DNA of 40,889 bases from Burkholderia sp. Nafp2/4-1b (GCF_003635165.1 NZ_ML058628.1:162975-203863), one strand, 5' to 3'; counted from the first letter of the stretch, positions 1-8,118 are shown. Numbers and translations: made by a program. Notes: generated from the letters alone by a model not told the origin.

Positions 1-22
1 ACCGCACTCACCGCACTCACCG
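1..22. repeat. 9-bp direct repeat at window edge
   Basis: ACCGCACTC occurs twice head to tail (1-9 and 10-18), followed by the first bases of a third copy. It may continue outside the window. No gene is visible between here and the first CDS. Confidence 0.5.
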
Positions 23-124
23 CGCGGCGATACCTTCGCAGCACCTCACGCACCATCCCCAGCCCGCAATTCCCCACCCGCCCACGCGCCAGTACCCGGC
101 CGAAACCCCGCCACCCAGACTGGC

Positions 125-130
125 TACAAT
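125..130 (+). promoter_or_regulatory. candidate -10 element
   Basis: TACAAT lies about 30 bases before the start codon of the ArsC-like gene, a good match to a sigma-70 -10 hexamer. No convincing -35 is seen at the usual distance, so this rests on the single hexamer. Confidence 0.35.
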
Positions 131-158
131 ACGGGCCTTTCCCATTCAGGTCCGAATG

Positions 159-515
159 ATGATCACGATCTACCACAACCCTCGCTGCTCGAAGTCCCGC
201 GAGACGCTCGCACTGGTCGAAACGCTGAACACCACCGGCACGCCGGTGAACATCGTTGAATATCTGAAGACGCCGCCGACGGTCGAGGAACTGGAAGCGC
301 TGCATCGCCAGCTCGGCCGCCCGGTGCGCGACATGCTCCGCGATGGCGAGGAGCCGTACAAGACGCTGGATCTCGCCCGTGCGAATCTGACCGATGCGGA
401 GGCCTACGAGGCGATTGCCGCGCATCCGATTCTGCTGCAGCGTCCGATCGTCGTGTATCGAGGCAAGGCGGCGATCGGCCGGCCGCCCGAGTCGGTGCAG
501 GTATTGTTCGAATAA
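159..515 (+). CDS. ArsC/YfgD-family arsenate reductase-like protein
   Basis: A 118-residue thioredoxin-fold protein of the ArsC family. ArsC enzymes reduce arsenate to arsenite with glutaredoxin; the shorter YfgD branch matches this length (E. coli ArsC is about 141 residues) and its physiological substrate is less certain. The N-terminus reads MITIYHNPRCSKSRET, giving the redox cysteine in the NPRCSKSR loop. Arginines in GRPVRD, LQRPIVV and AIGRPPE correspond to the oxyanion-binding arginines of ArsC. Two ATGs are adjacent (156 and 159). I chose 159 because AGG at 148-150 is better spaced from it. No ars operon genes are next to it, so arsenic resistance is not supported by context. Confidence 0.85.
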   Translation: MITIYHNPRCSKSRETLALVETLNTTGTPVNIVEYLKTPPTVEELEALHRQLGRPVRDMLRDGEEPYKTLDLARANLTDAEAYEAIAAHPILLQRPIVVYRGKAAIGRPPESVQVLFE

Positions 516-545
516 CAGTTGTCCGGCGTATTTTTCTTATTGCTT

Positions 546-571
546 CGATCCGGCGCGAGCGTGCCGGATCG
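546..571. terminator. hairpin after the ArsC-like gene
   Basis: CGATCCGGC (546-554) and GCCGGATCG (563-571) form a perfect 9-bp stem with an 8-base loop, 31 bases after the stop codon. There is no U-tract downstream, so it may be a weak terminator or an mRNA 3'-end stabiliser. Confidence 0.35.
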
Positions 572-607
572 ATTCGCCGAATTTGCGCTCCACCGCTGAT
601 CTCCCGT

Positions 608-643
608 GCTGCCCGTACCAGCTGCCCGTACCAGCTGCCCGTC
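608..643. repeat. 13-bp tandem repeat
   Basis: GCTGCCCGTACCA is present at 608-620 and 621-633, with a third partial copy from 634. It lies in the gap between the converging ArsC-like and anti-sigma-like genes. No coding function is seen for it. Confidence 0.6.
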
Positions 644-685
644 CCCCGCAACGCCTAACCCCGCACAGCACTACCACCCACCCAC

Positions 686-910
686 TCACCGCTGCCCGTC
701 TCCCGACGACGACTCGTCCCCCTCCGCCGCCGCCCGCCCCGCCGCCGCATGCGCAGCGGTCCGCAGCAACGCGATCTGTCCGCGATACGCCCTGCAGCCG
801 CTGCAAACCGGCAGGTGCACGCGCACCTGCATGCGCTCATGCAACGTCAACGACCGGTCGAGCGCATCCGACAACAGTCGCGTCACGTCCTTACATTTCC
901 CCGGCAGCAT
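686..910 (-). CDS. putative zinc-finger anti-sigma factor
   Basis: A 74-residue protein whose middle carries HLPVCSGC, the HxxxCxxC motif of the zf-HC2 anti-sigma (ZAS) fold. That fold binds and holds ECF sigma factors. The ATG at 910 lies inside the 3' end of the upstream sigma gene, a 20-base overlap that suggests translational coupling and a sigma/anti-sigma pair. The C-terminal part is Ala/Arg/Gly-rich with no membrane segment, so this would be a soluble regulator without a transmembrane sensor. The Shine-Dalgarno is weak, as expected if translation depends on coupling. The anti-sigma role is inferred from motif and position. Confidence 0.75.
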   Translation of the reverse strand: MLPGKCKDVTRLLSDALDRSLTLHERMQVRVHLPVCSGCRAYRGQIALLRTAAHAAAGRAAAEGDESSSGDGQR

Positions 911-1487
911 CTTCGGTCGTCAGTCCTTTTTCGCTGAGGCAGGTGCGCAGGCGCGTGCGCGCCCGATACAGCAGCACGCTGCAATGATTGGTCGTCAACG
1001 TCAGTTCGCTGCAGATATCGGCGATTTCGACATCGAGGAATTCGCGCATCATGAACACGCGCCCGATGTGTTCGGGCAGATGGTCGAGGCAGACCTGGAA
1101 CAGCGTCCAGAACTGCTGTTGCTGCAAGAGCGTTTCCGGGCGCGGCCACGGCCGCGGCTTCGTGTGCGCGGCCCAGTGTCCGTTGTCCTTGAACAGTTCG
1201 CGATCGAGCACAGCTTCACCGTCGAGCTCCGCATCGAACGCGGACAGGTTCACCGTCCGCTGCCGCGCGCGCAGCACGTCGATCAGCTTGTTGCGCAGGA
1301 TGCCGAACACCCAGGTCTTGTGGGCGGAACGTCCGGCGAACTCTCCCGCATGCGACCACGCGCTGGTCAGCGCCTCCTGCACGGCGTCCTCGGCAGCGTC
1401 GGCATCGCGGAGTTGCAGGCGCGCAAAGCGCAGCAGATCGCGTCGCAATTGCGCGAGATAGGCGGGATCGTCGTACGCGGACAGCAT
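891..1487 (-). CDS. ECF-family RNA polymerase sigma factor
   Basis: A 198-residue sigma-70 family protein of ECF length. Region 2 is near the N-terminus (LLRFARLQLRDADAAEDAVQEA, then SAHKTWVFGILRNKLIDVLR). Region 4 is at the C-terminus (CLDHLPEHIGRVFMMREF, then a helix-turn-helix ending LLYRARTRLRTCL). It would direct RNA polymerase to a dedicated set of promoters. I start it at the ATG at 1487 (MLSAYDDPAYL). An in-frame ATG at 1550 would add 21 basic residues not typical of the family. The gene overlaps the anti-sigma-like gene at its 3' end, and the two are probably cotranscribed. The inducing signal is not apparent. Confidence 0.88.
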   Translation of the reverse strand: MLSAYDDPAYLAQLRRDLLRFARLQLRDADAAEDAVQEALTSAWSHAGEFAGRSAHKTWVFGILRNKLIDVLRARQRTVNLSAFDAELDGEAVLDRELFKDNGHWAAHTKPRPWPRPETLLQQQQFWTLFQVCLDHLPEHIGRVFMMREFLDVEIADICSELTLTTNHCSVLLYRARTRLRTCLSEKGLTTEDAAGEM

Positions 1488-1904
1488 GTTGGGTCGGAGG
1501 CCTTGTGAAGCGAAAAAGCGAAAAGCGAAAACGCGCGATCGCGATCGCATGCCGCGCCGCCGGGCAGGCGCAGCTCGGCATCGCGGTGTGCGAGCAGCTT
1601 ACTGGGCGCGCCGTGACGCCGCAACGCTGCAACGCATGTTCCGTCACGAATTCATGAAGCGGGCCGGTACGCTGCGCTATGCTTGCCGGAACTCCGCATC
1701 GCACACAGCGAAAACAGGCCGCGGGCAGTTTGTAACATCAGACCATAACGATGAAGTTATCCACAATTTCTGTGGAAAACCTTGTGGAAAGTCGGCCGTT
1801 CGGCCCCGTGGGACGGCTCGCGGGCTGGCCTGCCTATAAACAGACCTTTGTCGCCTGTCCCGAAGCAATTTATTGGATTCCTCACCCACCGGAAGGAGAA
1901 AGCC
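1488..1904. other. divergent intergenic region
   Basis: 417 bases between the divergent sigma factor and FMN reductase genes. Near the sigma start it holds three close copies of a GCGAAAA-like element (about 1509-1530) and then overlapping GCGATCGC palindromes. Near the reductase it holds a cluster of DnaA-box-like 9-mers, annotated separately. The GGAAGGAG at 1891-1898 is the ribosome binding site of the reductase. No gene is supported here. Confidence 0.6.
1757..1790. promoter_or_regulatory. DnaA-box-like cluster
   Basis: TTATCCACA (1757-1765) equals the consensus DnaA box. It is followed by TGTGGAAAA (1771-1779) and TGTGGAAA (1783-1790), which read in reverse as TTTTCCACA-type relaxed boxes. 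There is no adjacent AT-rich unwinding element, parA/parB or rep gene, so an origin is unlikely. DnaA-responsive transcription or DnaA titration are alternatives. Confidence 0.4.
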
Positions 1905-2459
1905 ATGCCCTATCGTGTTGCAGTCGTCGTCGGCAGCCTGCGTCGCGGTTCCTGGAACCGCGCGCTCGCGCACGCCGTGGTCTCGCTCGCGCCCGCCGAT
2001 TTCTCGTTCGAATTCGTCGAGATCGGCGAACTGCCGCTGTACAGCCAGGACTACGATGCGGATTTTCCGGAAGTCGCGAAGCGCTTCAAGCAGTCGATCG
2101 AAGCCGCCGACGCGCTGCTGTTCGTCACGCCCGAATACAACCGCTCGATCCCGGGTGTGCTGAAGAACGCGCTCGACTGGGGCTCGCGTCCGTGGGGACA
2201 CAATTCGTGGTCCGGCAAGCCGGGTGCTGTGCTCGGCACGTCGCCGGGCGCGGTCGGCACCGCGCTCGCGCAGCAGCACCTGCGCAACGTGCTCGCGTAT
2301 CTCGACGTGAAGACGCTCGGCCAGCCGGAAATGTTCATCAAGCATGACCCGGCACGCATCGACGACGAAGGGCAGATCGTCAGCGAGGACACCCGCAAGT
2401 TCCTGCAGGGCTTCGTCGACCGCTACGTCGACTGGGTGCGCGTGCTGAAGTCGGCCTGA
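1905..2459 (+). CDS. NADPH-dependent FMN reductase family protein
   Basis: A 184-residue flavodoxin-like oxidoreductase of the chromate/quinone/azo reductase type. It transfers hydride from NAD(P)H to bound FMN and on to small acceptors. The FMN phosphate loop is VGSLRRGSWNRALA at the N-terminus. The family signature TPEYNRSIPGVLKNALDW lies near the middle, followed by a glycine-rich GTSPGAVGTA stretch. The ATG at 1905 is preceded by GGAAGGAG six bases upstream, so the in-frame upstream ATG at 1782 is rejected. It stands alone, convergent with the following histidine kinase. The physiological acceptor cannot be read from sequence. Confidence 0.9.
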   Translation: MPYRVAVVVGSLRRGSWNRALAHAVVSLAPADFSFEFVEIGELPLYSQDYDADFPEVAKRFKQSIEAADALLFVTPEYNRSIPGVLKNALDWGSRPWGHNSWSGKPGAVLGTSPGAVGTALAQQHLRNVLAYLDVKTLGQPEMFIKHDPARIDDEGQIVSEDTRKFLQGFVDRYVDWVRVLKSA

Positions 2460-2516
2460 TCGCCGTCCGCTTCCTGCTTTCCGCTGTCGGCGCCGGCCCG
2501 CGACGTGACCCGCGGG

Positions 2517-4763
2517 TCAGGCGCCGGCGTGCCGCGCGTCGCGCGCTTCGCGGATCCCGAGCAGGATCTCGTCGAGCAGCGCGATGTCGAACGGCTTCGA
2601 CAGCACGCGCACGTTGACGGTACGCGTGCGGTCGAGCTCCTCCGCATAACCCGTGACCAGGATCACGGGCAGCTTCCCCGGGCGCTTGTCGATCGCTTCG
2701 GCGAGGTCGATGCCGTTCAGGCGGCCCGGCATGTGAATATCCGAGATCACCAGGTCGAACCCGTCGTTGGCGGCCGCGCCCTCGATCACGCGCAATGCGT
2801 CGTCGGCGGTGGGCACATAGGTGACGCGGTGCCCGAGGAGCGTGAGCAGCGCTTCGGTGCCGGCCGCGACTTCGCTGTTGTCTTCGACCAGCAGCACATG
2901 CAGGCCCGCGAGCGCGCCCGTGCCATGCGCAGAGGGTTGCGGCCGCGCGACGATGTCCTCGACGCGTGCGCGCGGCAGGTAGAGGCGCACCGACGTGCCT
3001 GCACCGACCGCGCTGTCGATCGTCGCGAGGCCGCCCGAACGCTCGCAGAACGCGAACACCTGCGGCAGCCCGAGCCCCGTGCCCATCCCCTGCGGCTTCG
3101 TCGTGAAGAGCGGCTCGAACGCACGCGCGAGCACGTCGGGCGCCATGCCCGAGCCCGTATCGTCGAGCGAGATCTGCACGAAGTCGCCGGTGAGCGGAAA
3201 GCCGTCCTCGCGGCGCAGCGTCACGTTGCGCGCGCTGACCGTGAAGCGGCCGCCGATCGCCATCGCATCGCGCGCGTTCACCGCGAGATTGATCACCGCG
3301 AGTTCGAGCTCCGCGACGTCGACCCGGATCGGCCACACGCCCGGCTCGATCGCGACGACCAACGATGACTTCGAGCTGAGCGACGTCTTCAGCAGTTCGC
3401 GGCACGTGCCGAGCCACTGGCCGATGTCGATCGTCTCGTTGTGCAGCGGCTGCTTGCGCGCGACGCCGAGCAACTGGCGCGTGAGCGACTGGCCGTTCTT
3501 CAGCGCGCGCTCGATCGCGCCGAGTTCCTTGTCGAGATGCTGGACGCCGCGGTGCCGCGCGATCTGCACGTTGCTCGAGATGATCATCAACAGGTTGTTG
3601 AAGTCGTGCGCGACGCTGCCGACCAGGTTGCCGAGCGCCTGCATCTTGCGCGACTGCCGGTATGCCGATTCGATCGAGCGCCGCATCGACGCCTCGGCCT
3701 GCCAGCGGTCCCACGCCGCCTCTTCCGCCTTCAGCCGTTTCAGCGACAGCCAGATCACCCACCACAGTACGACCGACGGCGCGAACATCGAGATGAACAG
3801 CACGCTCAGGTGTTCGACCCACGCGCGCCAGATCGCCGACGTGCGGTACGAGCAGGTCACGTACACCGGATAGCTGCCGACCTGGCGGTACGCAACGATC
3901 TCGCTGCTGCCACCCTCGTGATGCACGTGCACGACCCCCGCACGCGGATCGGTGCGCGCGTTGCCGAAGGTGGCCGCCGTGCGATCGGTGTGCGAGAGCG
4001 ACGGCGGCGGCGGATACGACGCGATCACCGCGCCGTCGGAGCGCGCGAGCGCCATCGTCATCGGCGTGGACACGCCGCCGAGCAGGTCGCGATAAAACGC
4101 ATTGAAGTACGACGACTTCAGCGCGATCGACACCATTCCGGCGAACGAACCGTCGCTATGACGTCGCGCGACGCCCGTGTTGAACACGGGGATGTTCTCG
4201 AGCTTGAGCGGCCCCATCATCAGCCGCGAGATGTGTTCGATGACCTTGCCGTCGCGAATGCCGGCGAAGTCGTCGCGGTTCGCGATCGACGCATACGGCG
4301 CCGGATAGTAGAGGCTGTTCGCGAGCAGCATCCCGCTCGCGCCGAAGATGGACACCGCCGCCACCTGCGGATAGCCGCCGCCGATCGTGTTCAGCGCGTC
4401 GTGAATGTCGGCCTCCTGGCGCCGCACGGCGGCGTCGTCCATGTCCTGCACGAGGTCGACGATGCGCGCGTCGAGCGTCTCGCTCAGGTCGAACACCTTG
4501 AGCGCATGTTCCTCGGCGACGCGCACGGTGCGCATCGTCACGTCGCTCGCCGCTGCTTCGCGCGCCTTCAGGTCGTTGTACGCCATGACCGACACATAGA
4601 TGCACGGCAGCACGATCGCCGCGACCAGCAGCACGATCAGCGTCACGCGCCGCACCGCGAAATCGTGCTCGGGCGCGCCGGACGCATAGCTGCCGTCGTC
4701 GTGCCAGTCGTCGGCGGGCGAGGAGGCGGGGGGGCGGGAGTCGGCGGGACGTTCGGACGTCAT
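2517..4763 (-). CDS. hybrid sensor histidine kinase with C-terminal receiver
   Basis: A 748-residue inner-membrane kinase. Two transmembrane segments (about 39-61 and 318-340) enclose a roughly 250-residue periplasmic region that looks like a double Cache ligand-sensing domain. The cytoplasmic part has a dimerisation helix with the phospho-acceptor in SVAHDFNNLL (His386) and an ATPase domain (N box NLAVNARDAM, glycine-rich GTGLGLPQV). The last 120 residues are a receiver with acidic LLVEDN, Asp675 in SDIHMPG and lysine in LSKPF. The VAHDFNNLL type is common in kinases with a C-terminal receiver. No separate regulator lies beside it, so phosphate may go to a distant partner. The receiver ends without an output domain. 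Confidence 0.92.
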   Translation of the reverse strand: MTSERPADSRPPASSPADDWHDDGSYASGAPEHDFAVRRVTLIVLLVAAIVLPCIYVSVMAYNDLKAREAAASDVTMRTVRVAEEHALKVFDLSETLDARIVDLVQDMDDAAVRRQEADIHDALNTIGGGYPQVAAVSIFGASGMLLANSLYYPAPYASIANRDDFAGIRDGKVIEHISRLMMGPLKLENIPVFNTGVARRHSDGSFAGMVSIALKSSYFNAFYRDLLGGVSTPMTMALARSDGAVIASYPPPPSLSHTDRTAATFGNARTDPRAGVVHVHHEGGSSEIVAYRQVGSYPVYVTCSYRTSAIWRAWVEHLSVLFISMFAPSVVLWWVIWLSLKRLKAEEAAWDRWQAEASMRRSIESAYRQSRKMQALGNLVGSVAHDFNNLLMIISSNVQIARHRGVQHLDKELGAIERALKNGQSLTRQLLGVARKQPLHNETIDIGQWLGTCRELLKTSLSSKSSLVVAIEPGVWPIRVDVAELELAVINLAVNARDAMAIGGRFTVSARNVTLRREDGFPLTGDFVQISLDDTGSGMAPDVLARAFEPLFTTKPQGMGTGLGLPQVFAFCERSGGLATIDSAVGAGTSVRLYLPRARVEDIVARPQPSAHGTGALAGLHVLLVEDNSEVAAGTEALLTLLGHRVTYVPTADDALRVIEGAAANDGFDLVISDIHMPGRLNGIDLAEAIDKRPGKLPVILVTGYAEELDRTRTVNVRVLSKPFDIALLDEILLGIREARDARHAGA

Positions 4764-5231
4764 TGAAGAAAGCGGGTCAGGCTGAGATGTTCAATCATAA
4801 ACGAGTTGCGCGCGCCTACCGTACCTCGGCACGGTGGGTTACCTGACGATTCCGACAGGGGTAACGTGAAAGATTGAAAACGCTATGAATCCGGCAGCGC
4901 AAACGTACACAAAGAAAAATTTTGCGTGCTTATCTCGAAAATGGTCGTGGCTGTTTTCGGAATGCCGCATGATCCGATCGATTTTGTTCGAAATGGTGAA
5001 AATGGCGAGTTGCACCGCCTCCGGTTTACTCAGAGAATCGCGCCTTGCTTTCCCTATGACAGATATAAGCGCCCGCCGGCAGTTGCGGCGCGGTGTGTCG
5101 CGTGCGTCATGCCGCGGCGCCCGCGCGCGGCCGTACGGCGGTGGCCGCGTTTGATTGCGAGGCGCCCCTCAAGAAGCGCGCCGCGCTGTCGTTAACGCGA
5201 GAGAGACCATTCCGTATACCGCTTCGCCGCC
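4764..5231. other. intergenic region between divergent signalling genes
   Basis: 468 bases separating the hybrid kinase start from the receiver gene start. An imperfect hairpin with ACCGT/ACGGT arms (4818-4835) and a GTTACC/GGTAAC inverted pair (4838-4865) lie near the kinase. The stretch from about 4870 to 5070 is clearly richer in A and T than the flanks and probably holds promoters for both directions. The short open frames here lack coding character and ribosome binding sites, so I call no gene. Confidence 0.6.
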
Positions 5232-5600
5232 ATGCCTTTGCCGATCGTGATCGCCGACGACTCCTTGCTCGCTCGCAAGCTTCTGACAAAGGCGCTGCCG
5301 GGAGACTGGGACGTCGATGTCGCATATGCGGCGAATGGTCGCGAGGCCCTGGCGCTCTATCGTGACGGCAAAGCTTCCGTGATGTTTCTGGACCTGACGA
5401 TGCCCGACATGAACGGCTATCAGGTTCTCGAGACACTGCGCCACGAAGATCTGAACACGTTCGTGATCGTGGTATCCGCCGATATTCAGCCGCAGGCGCA
5501 AGCACGCGTGCGCGAGTTGGGCGCGATCGCATTCGTAGCCAAGCCCGTGACGTCGGAGGCGTTGCTGCCCATTCTCAAGGAGTATGGGTTGTATGCCTGA
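5232..5600 (+). CDS. CheY-like single-domain response regulator
   Basis: A 122-residue stand-alone receiver. It has the acidic pair in VIADDS (Asp9, Asp10), the phospho-acceptor Asp54 in MFLDLTMPDMNG, the switch serine Ser82 in VVSADI and the conserved Lys104 in VAKPVTS. There is no output domain, so phosphorylation must act through a partner. The next gene encodes a CheC-like phosphatase whose start overlaps this stop codon, and a GGDEF cyclase follows. The likely role is therefore the phosphorylated input of a small c-di-GMP or chemotaxis-like switch. No kinase is in the operon; the hybrid kinase upstream is divergent and is one candidate donor. Confidence 0.9.
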   Translation: MPLPIVIADDSLLARKLLTKALPGDWDVDVAYAANGREALALYRDGKASVMFLDLTMPDMNGYQVLETLRHEDLNTFVIVVSADIQPQAQARVRELGAIAFVAKPVTSEALLPILKEYGLYA

Positions 5601-6219
5601 ATCGGTGTTCACGGCGGAGCAACGCGATGCGTTGCAGGAAATCGCCAACCTCGCAATGGGCCGCGCCGCCGCACGGCTCGCGCTGCTGCTCGGCCATTTC
5701 ATCGAACTGTCGGTCCCGCGCGTGCGCGTCGTGAAGGCCGCCGATGCGGGCGACGCGCTGCGCGAGATGACGGGCATCCGCGAGAACGTCACGGCCGTGC
5801 GGCAGGGCTTCCGTTCCGACATCAAGGGCGAGGCCATCGTGCTGTGCCGCAGCGCGGGCGTCGCGCGGCTGATGTCGCTGATGGATCGCACGTTCGGCGA
5901 CGGCGTATATGCCGGCATGGAGACGCAGGACGAAGTCGTGTTCGATGTCGCGAACGTGCTGATGAGCGCGTGCGTCGCGTCGATCCTCGACGAGCTCGGC
6001 CGCAAGCCGGTGTTCTTTCCGCCCGGGCTGCTCGGCGCGAACGTGTCGTTCGACGACGTGTTCGAGCCGAATGCGCTCGCGTGGAACGTCGCGCTGCTGC
6101 TCGAAGTGAACTTCGGACTCGAGGACCACGCGTTCCGCGCACATTTCGTCATGCTGATGGCCGAGGATTCGATCCGGTTGATGGGCGACGCGCTCGACGC
6201 GTTGCTGTCCGCGCTATGA
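5593..6219 (+). CDS. CheC/CheX-like phosphatase-family protein
   Basis: A 208-residue protein resembling CheC, the family that dephosphorylates CheY-P. The N-terminal motif DALQEIANLAMGRAAARL fits the CheC active-site pattern (D/S)xxxExxN with Glu and Asn in EIAN. A second, less perfect copy is EVVFDVANVLMSACVASI, where Asp replaces the catalytic Glu. So one site looks intact and one altered. The ATG at 5593 is preceded by AAGGAG at 5577-5582 and overlaps the previous stop by 8 bases; the in-frame ATG at 5584 is too close to that site. The obvious substrate is the receiver encoded just upstream. Family assignment is by motif; the substrate is inference. Confidence 0.75.
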   Translation: MPESVFTAEQRDALQEIANLAMGRAAARLALLLGHFIELSVPRVRVVKAADAGDALREMTGIRENVTAVRQGFRSDIKGEAIVLCRSAGVARLMSLMDRTFGDGVYAGMETQDEVVFDVANVLMSACVASILDELGRKPVFFPPGLLGANVSFDDVFEPNALAWNVALLLEVNFGLEDHAFRAHFVMLMAEDSIRLMGDALDALLSAL

Positions 6220-7178
6220 ATGCCATTACTACCGCCGCCCCCTCCGCCACCGCCGCGTCGCTGAGCGACCTCGTGATCGAGCGCGTGGGCTTCGGCCTGT
6301 TCGTGCTCGACCGCACGATGACCGTGTTGATGTGGAACCGCTTCATGCAGGACCACAGCGGCATCCCGGCCGACGACGTGATCGGCCGCAACCTGTTCGA
6401 CTGCTTCCCGGAGCTGCCGCGCGCATGGCTCGAACGCAAGCTCGAGAGCGTGTTCCAGCTCGGCAGCTTCGCGTTCAGCTCGTGGGAGCAGCGGCCCTAC
6501 CTGTTCCGCTTCGAGCACGACCGGCCGATCACAGGGGGCGTCGACTACATGCAGCAGGACTGCACGTTCATGCCGCTCACGCGCGGCCGCGAAGTCGAAG
6601 CCGTGTGCGTGACGATCTCGGATGTCACGCACGTGAGCGTGATGCAGCGCGAGCGCGAGGAGGCGGTCGCGAAGCTGCGCGAACACGCGAACCGCGACGG
6701 CCTCACGGGCATCGCGAACCGGCGTTTCTTCGAAGCCCGGCTCGGCGACGAGTTCGCGCGCTGGCAGCGCTACGGCGGCGACCTGTCGGTGCTGCTGTTC
6801 GATCTCGACCACTTCAAGACGATCAACGACCGGTACGGGCATGCGGTCGGCGATGCGGTGTTGCGCGAGACGGCGCGCCGCGTCGCGTCGATCGTGCGTG
6901 CGCAGGATACGTTCGGCCGCTTCGGCGGCGAGGAATTCGCGCTGCTGCTGCCGTGCACGAATCTCGACGAGGCAATGCTCGTGGCCGACAAGGTGCGCGA
7001 TGCGATCGGCAGCACGCCGGTCGACGCGGAAGGCGTCAGCGTGCCGGTGACCGCGAGCGTCGGCGGCGCATGCGCGACGGCGGGCGTACCGGCGAGCGAC
7101 GTACTCGTCAACGAGGCGGACACCGCGCTCTATCGCGCGAAGCGGCTCGGGCGCGATCGGTCGATCGCGTACGCGTAA
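6216..7178 (+). CDS. PAS-GGDEF diguanylate cyclase
   Basis: A 320-residue soluble protein with an N-terminal PAS-like sensor (about 16-140, VGFGLFVLDRTMTVLMWN) and a C-terminal GGDEF domain (about 160-320). The active-site motif is GGEEF at 237-241. RAQD at 228-231, five residues before it, is the allosteric inhibitory I-site. It should therefore condense two GTP to cyclic-di-GMP with product inhibition. Substrate residues FDLDHFKTINDRYGHAVGD are also present. The ATG overlaps the CheC-like stop (ATGA), so receiver, phosphatase and cyclase are translationally coupled. There is no transmembrane segment, so the PAS domain would sense a cytoplasmic signal or bind a partner. Confidence 0.93.
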   Translation: MNAITTAAPSATAASLSDLVIERVGFGLFVLDRTMTVLMWNRFMQDHSGIPADDVIGRNLFDCFPELPRAWLERKLESVFQLGSFAFSSWEQRPYLFRFEHDRPITGGVDYMQQDCTFMPLTRGREVEAVCVTISDVTHVSVMQREREEAVAKLREHANRDGLTGIANRRFFEARLGDEFARWQRYGGDLSVLLFDLDHFKTINDRYGHAVGDAVLRETARRVASIVRAQDTFGRFGGEEFALLLPCTNLDEAMLVADKVRDAIGSTPVDAEGVSVPVTASVGGACATAGVPASDVLVNEADTALYRAKRLGRDRSIAYA

Positions 7179-7198
7179 CCGCAACTGCTTCGTCACGG

Positions 7199-7225
7199 CC
7201 CGGCGCGTGCGATGCACACGCCGGG
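7199..7225. terminator. candidate hairpin between convergent genes
   Basis: CCCGGCGCGTG (7199-7209) can pair with CACACGCCGGG (7215-7225), an 11-bp stem with one mismatch, in the 55-base gap between the convergent cyclase and hydrolase genes. No clear U-tract follows on either strand, so termination is plausible but not certain. Confidence 0.4.
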
Positions 7226-7233
7226 CACACCGT

Positions 7234-8118
7234 TCAGCTTTTCGCGATATCCGCGAGCACGCCGGCCAGCACGGCCGGCTGCGACATGAATGGCGAGTGG
7301 CTGCTGTCGAGCTGGTGCACGTGGGTCGGGTTGCCGGGCGTGAACGCGTCCGCTTCGTCGATGAAGCGCTGCTGCAGCGCGGGCAGGATCACGCGATCGG
7401 CGAGGCACTTGATGTAGTGACGGTCGATCGCGCCCCAGCGCGCGGCGGTCGTCGGAATCGCGGTCGCGAACGGCGCGGCCGGCACGTCGCAGGTCATCAG
7501 GTTCGTCACCGCTTCGAAGTCGGCCTGCGCCACGTCGTCGTACAGCGCACGCTTCGCGAGCTCGCGATACGCGGCGTCACCGCTGCGCGGATCGATCCTC
7601 AGTGCGCCGGCGACGCGCGGGCTCGCGAGCATCAGCGGGGCCAGCAGGTCGCCCTTGTTCTCGGGCGCACGCACGTAGTCGAGGCCCGGCGCGCCCGACG
7701 CGGGCATGAACGCCGCGAGATAGACGATCTTCGCGATCTTCTCCGGCGCGCGTTCCGCCGCGGCCGTGATCGCGAGGCCGCCCATGCTGTGTCCGACGAG
7801 CACGACCTTGCCGCGGCCGAGCGCGTACGCGTCGTCGACGGCCTGCATCACCTGCGTCGCGTAATCGTCGAGCGTGGTGTTCGCGACCGGCGATGGCTCG
7901 GCGCCGAACGCGTCCTTGTCGAGCGGCCGGGCGAGATAGGATGCGGGAAAGCGGGCATTGATGCCGTGCGCGGGCAGGTCGCGCGCGATCGACAGATAGC
8001 CGCGCGCAGCCAGCGCGGCCGCGACGTGCGCGTAGCACCACGCCCCGTGCCATGCGCCGTGCACCAGCACGAAGACGGGATGGTCGGATGGCGGGGCGGC
8101 GGTTACGTTCGTCTCCAT
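7234..8118 (-). CDS. alpha/beta-hydrolase family protein
   Basis: A 294-residue single-domain alpha/beta hydrolase. The oxyanion-hole region is VFVLVHGAWHGAWCY. The nucleophile elbow is LVGHSMGGLA, giving Ser in GHSMG. The C-terminal catalytic histidine is in QLDSSHSPFMSQP. This HGAWHGAWCW/Y type resembles plant-like esterase/hydroxynitrile lyase relatives and bacterial salicylate-ester or lactone hydrolases, but the substrate cannot be fixed. I start it at the ATG at 8118 (METNVTAAPP); the in-frame ATG at 8148 is a possible alternative, and neither has a strong ribosome binding site. It stands alone, convergent with the PAS-GGDEF operon and divergent from the next gene. Confidence 0.88.
   Translation of the reverse strand: METNVTAAPPSDHPVFVLVHGAWHGAWCYAHVAAALAARGYLSIARDLPAHGINARFPASYLARPLDKDAFGAEPSPVANTTLDDYATQVMQAVDDAYALGRGKVVLVGHSMGGLAITAAAERAPEKIAKIVYLAAFMPASGAPGLDYVRAPENKGDLLAPLMLASPRVAGALRIDPRSGDAAYRELAKRALYDDVAQADFEAVTNLMTCDVPAAPFATAIPTTAARWGAIDRHYIKCLADRVILPALQQRFIDEADAFTPGNPTHVHQLDSSHSPFMSQPAVLAGVLADIAKS

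Noticed and set aside
1757..1790. Replication origin
   Set aside because: Only three box-like 9-mers, no AT-rich unwinding region and no rep or par genes nearby.
2507..2518. GACCCGCGGGTC palindrome as terminator of the convergent genes
   Set aside because: It crosses the end of the kinase gene, is too short and has no loop or U-tract.
4885..5195. Two short plus-strand frames in the kinase/receiver gap
   Set aside because: No ribosome site, no domain, mixed composition and overlap with likely promoter sequence.
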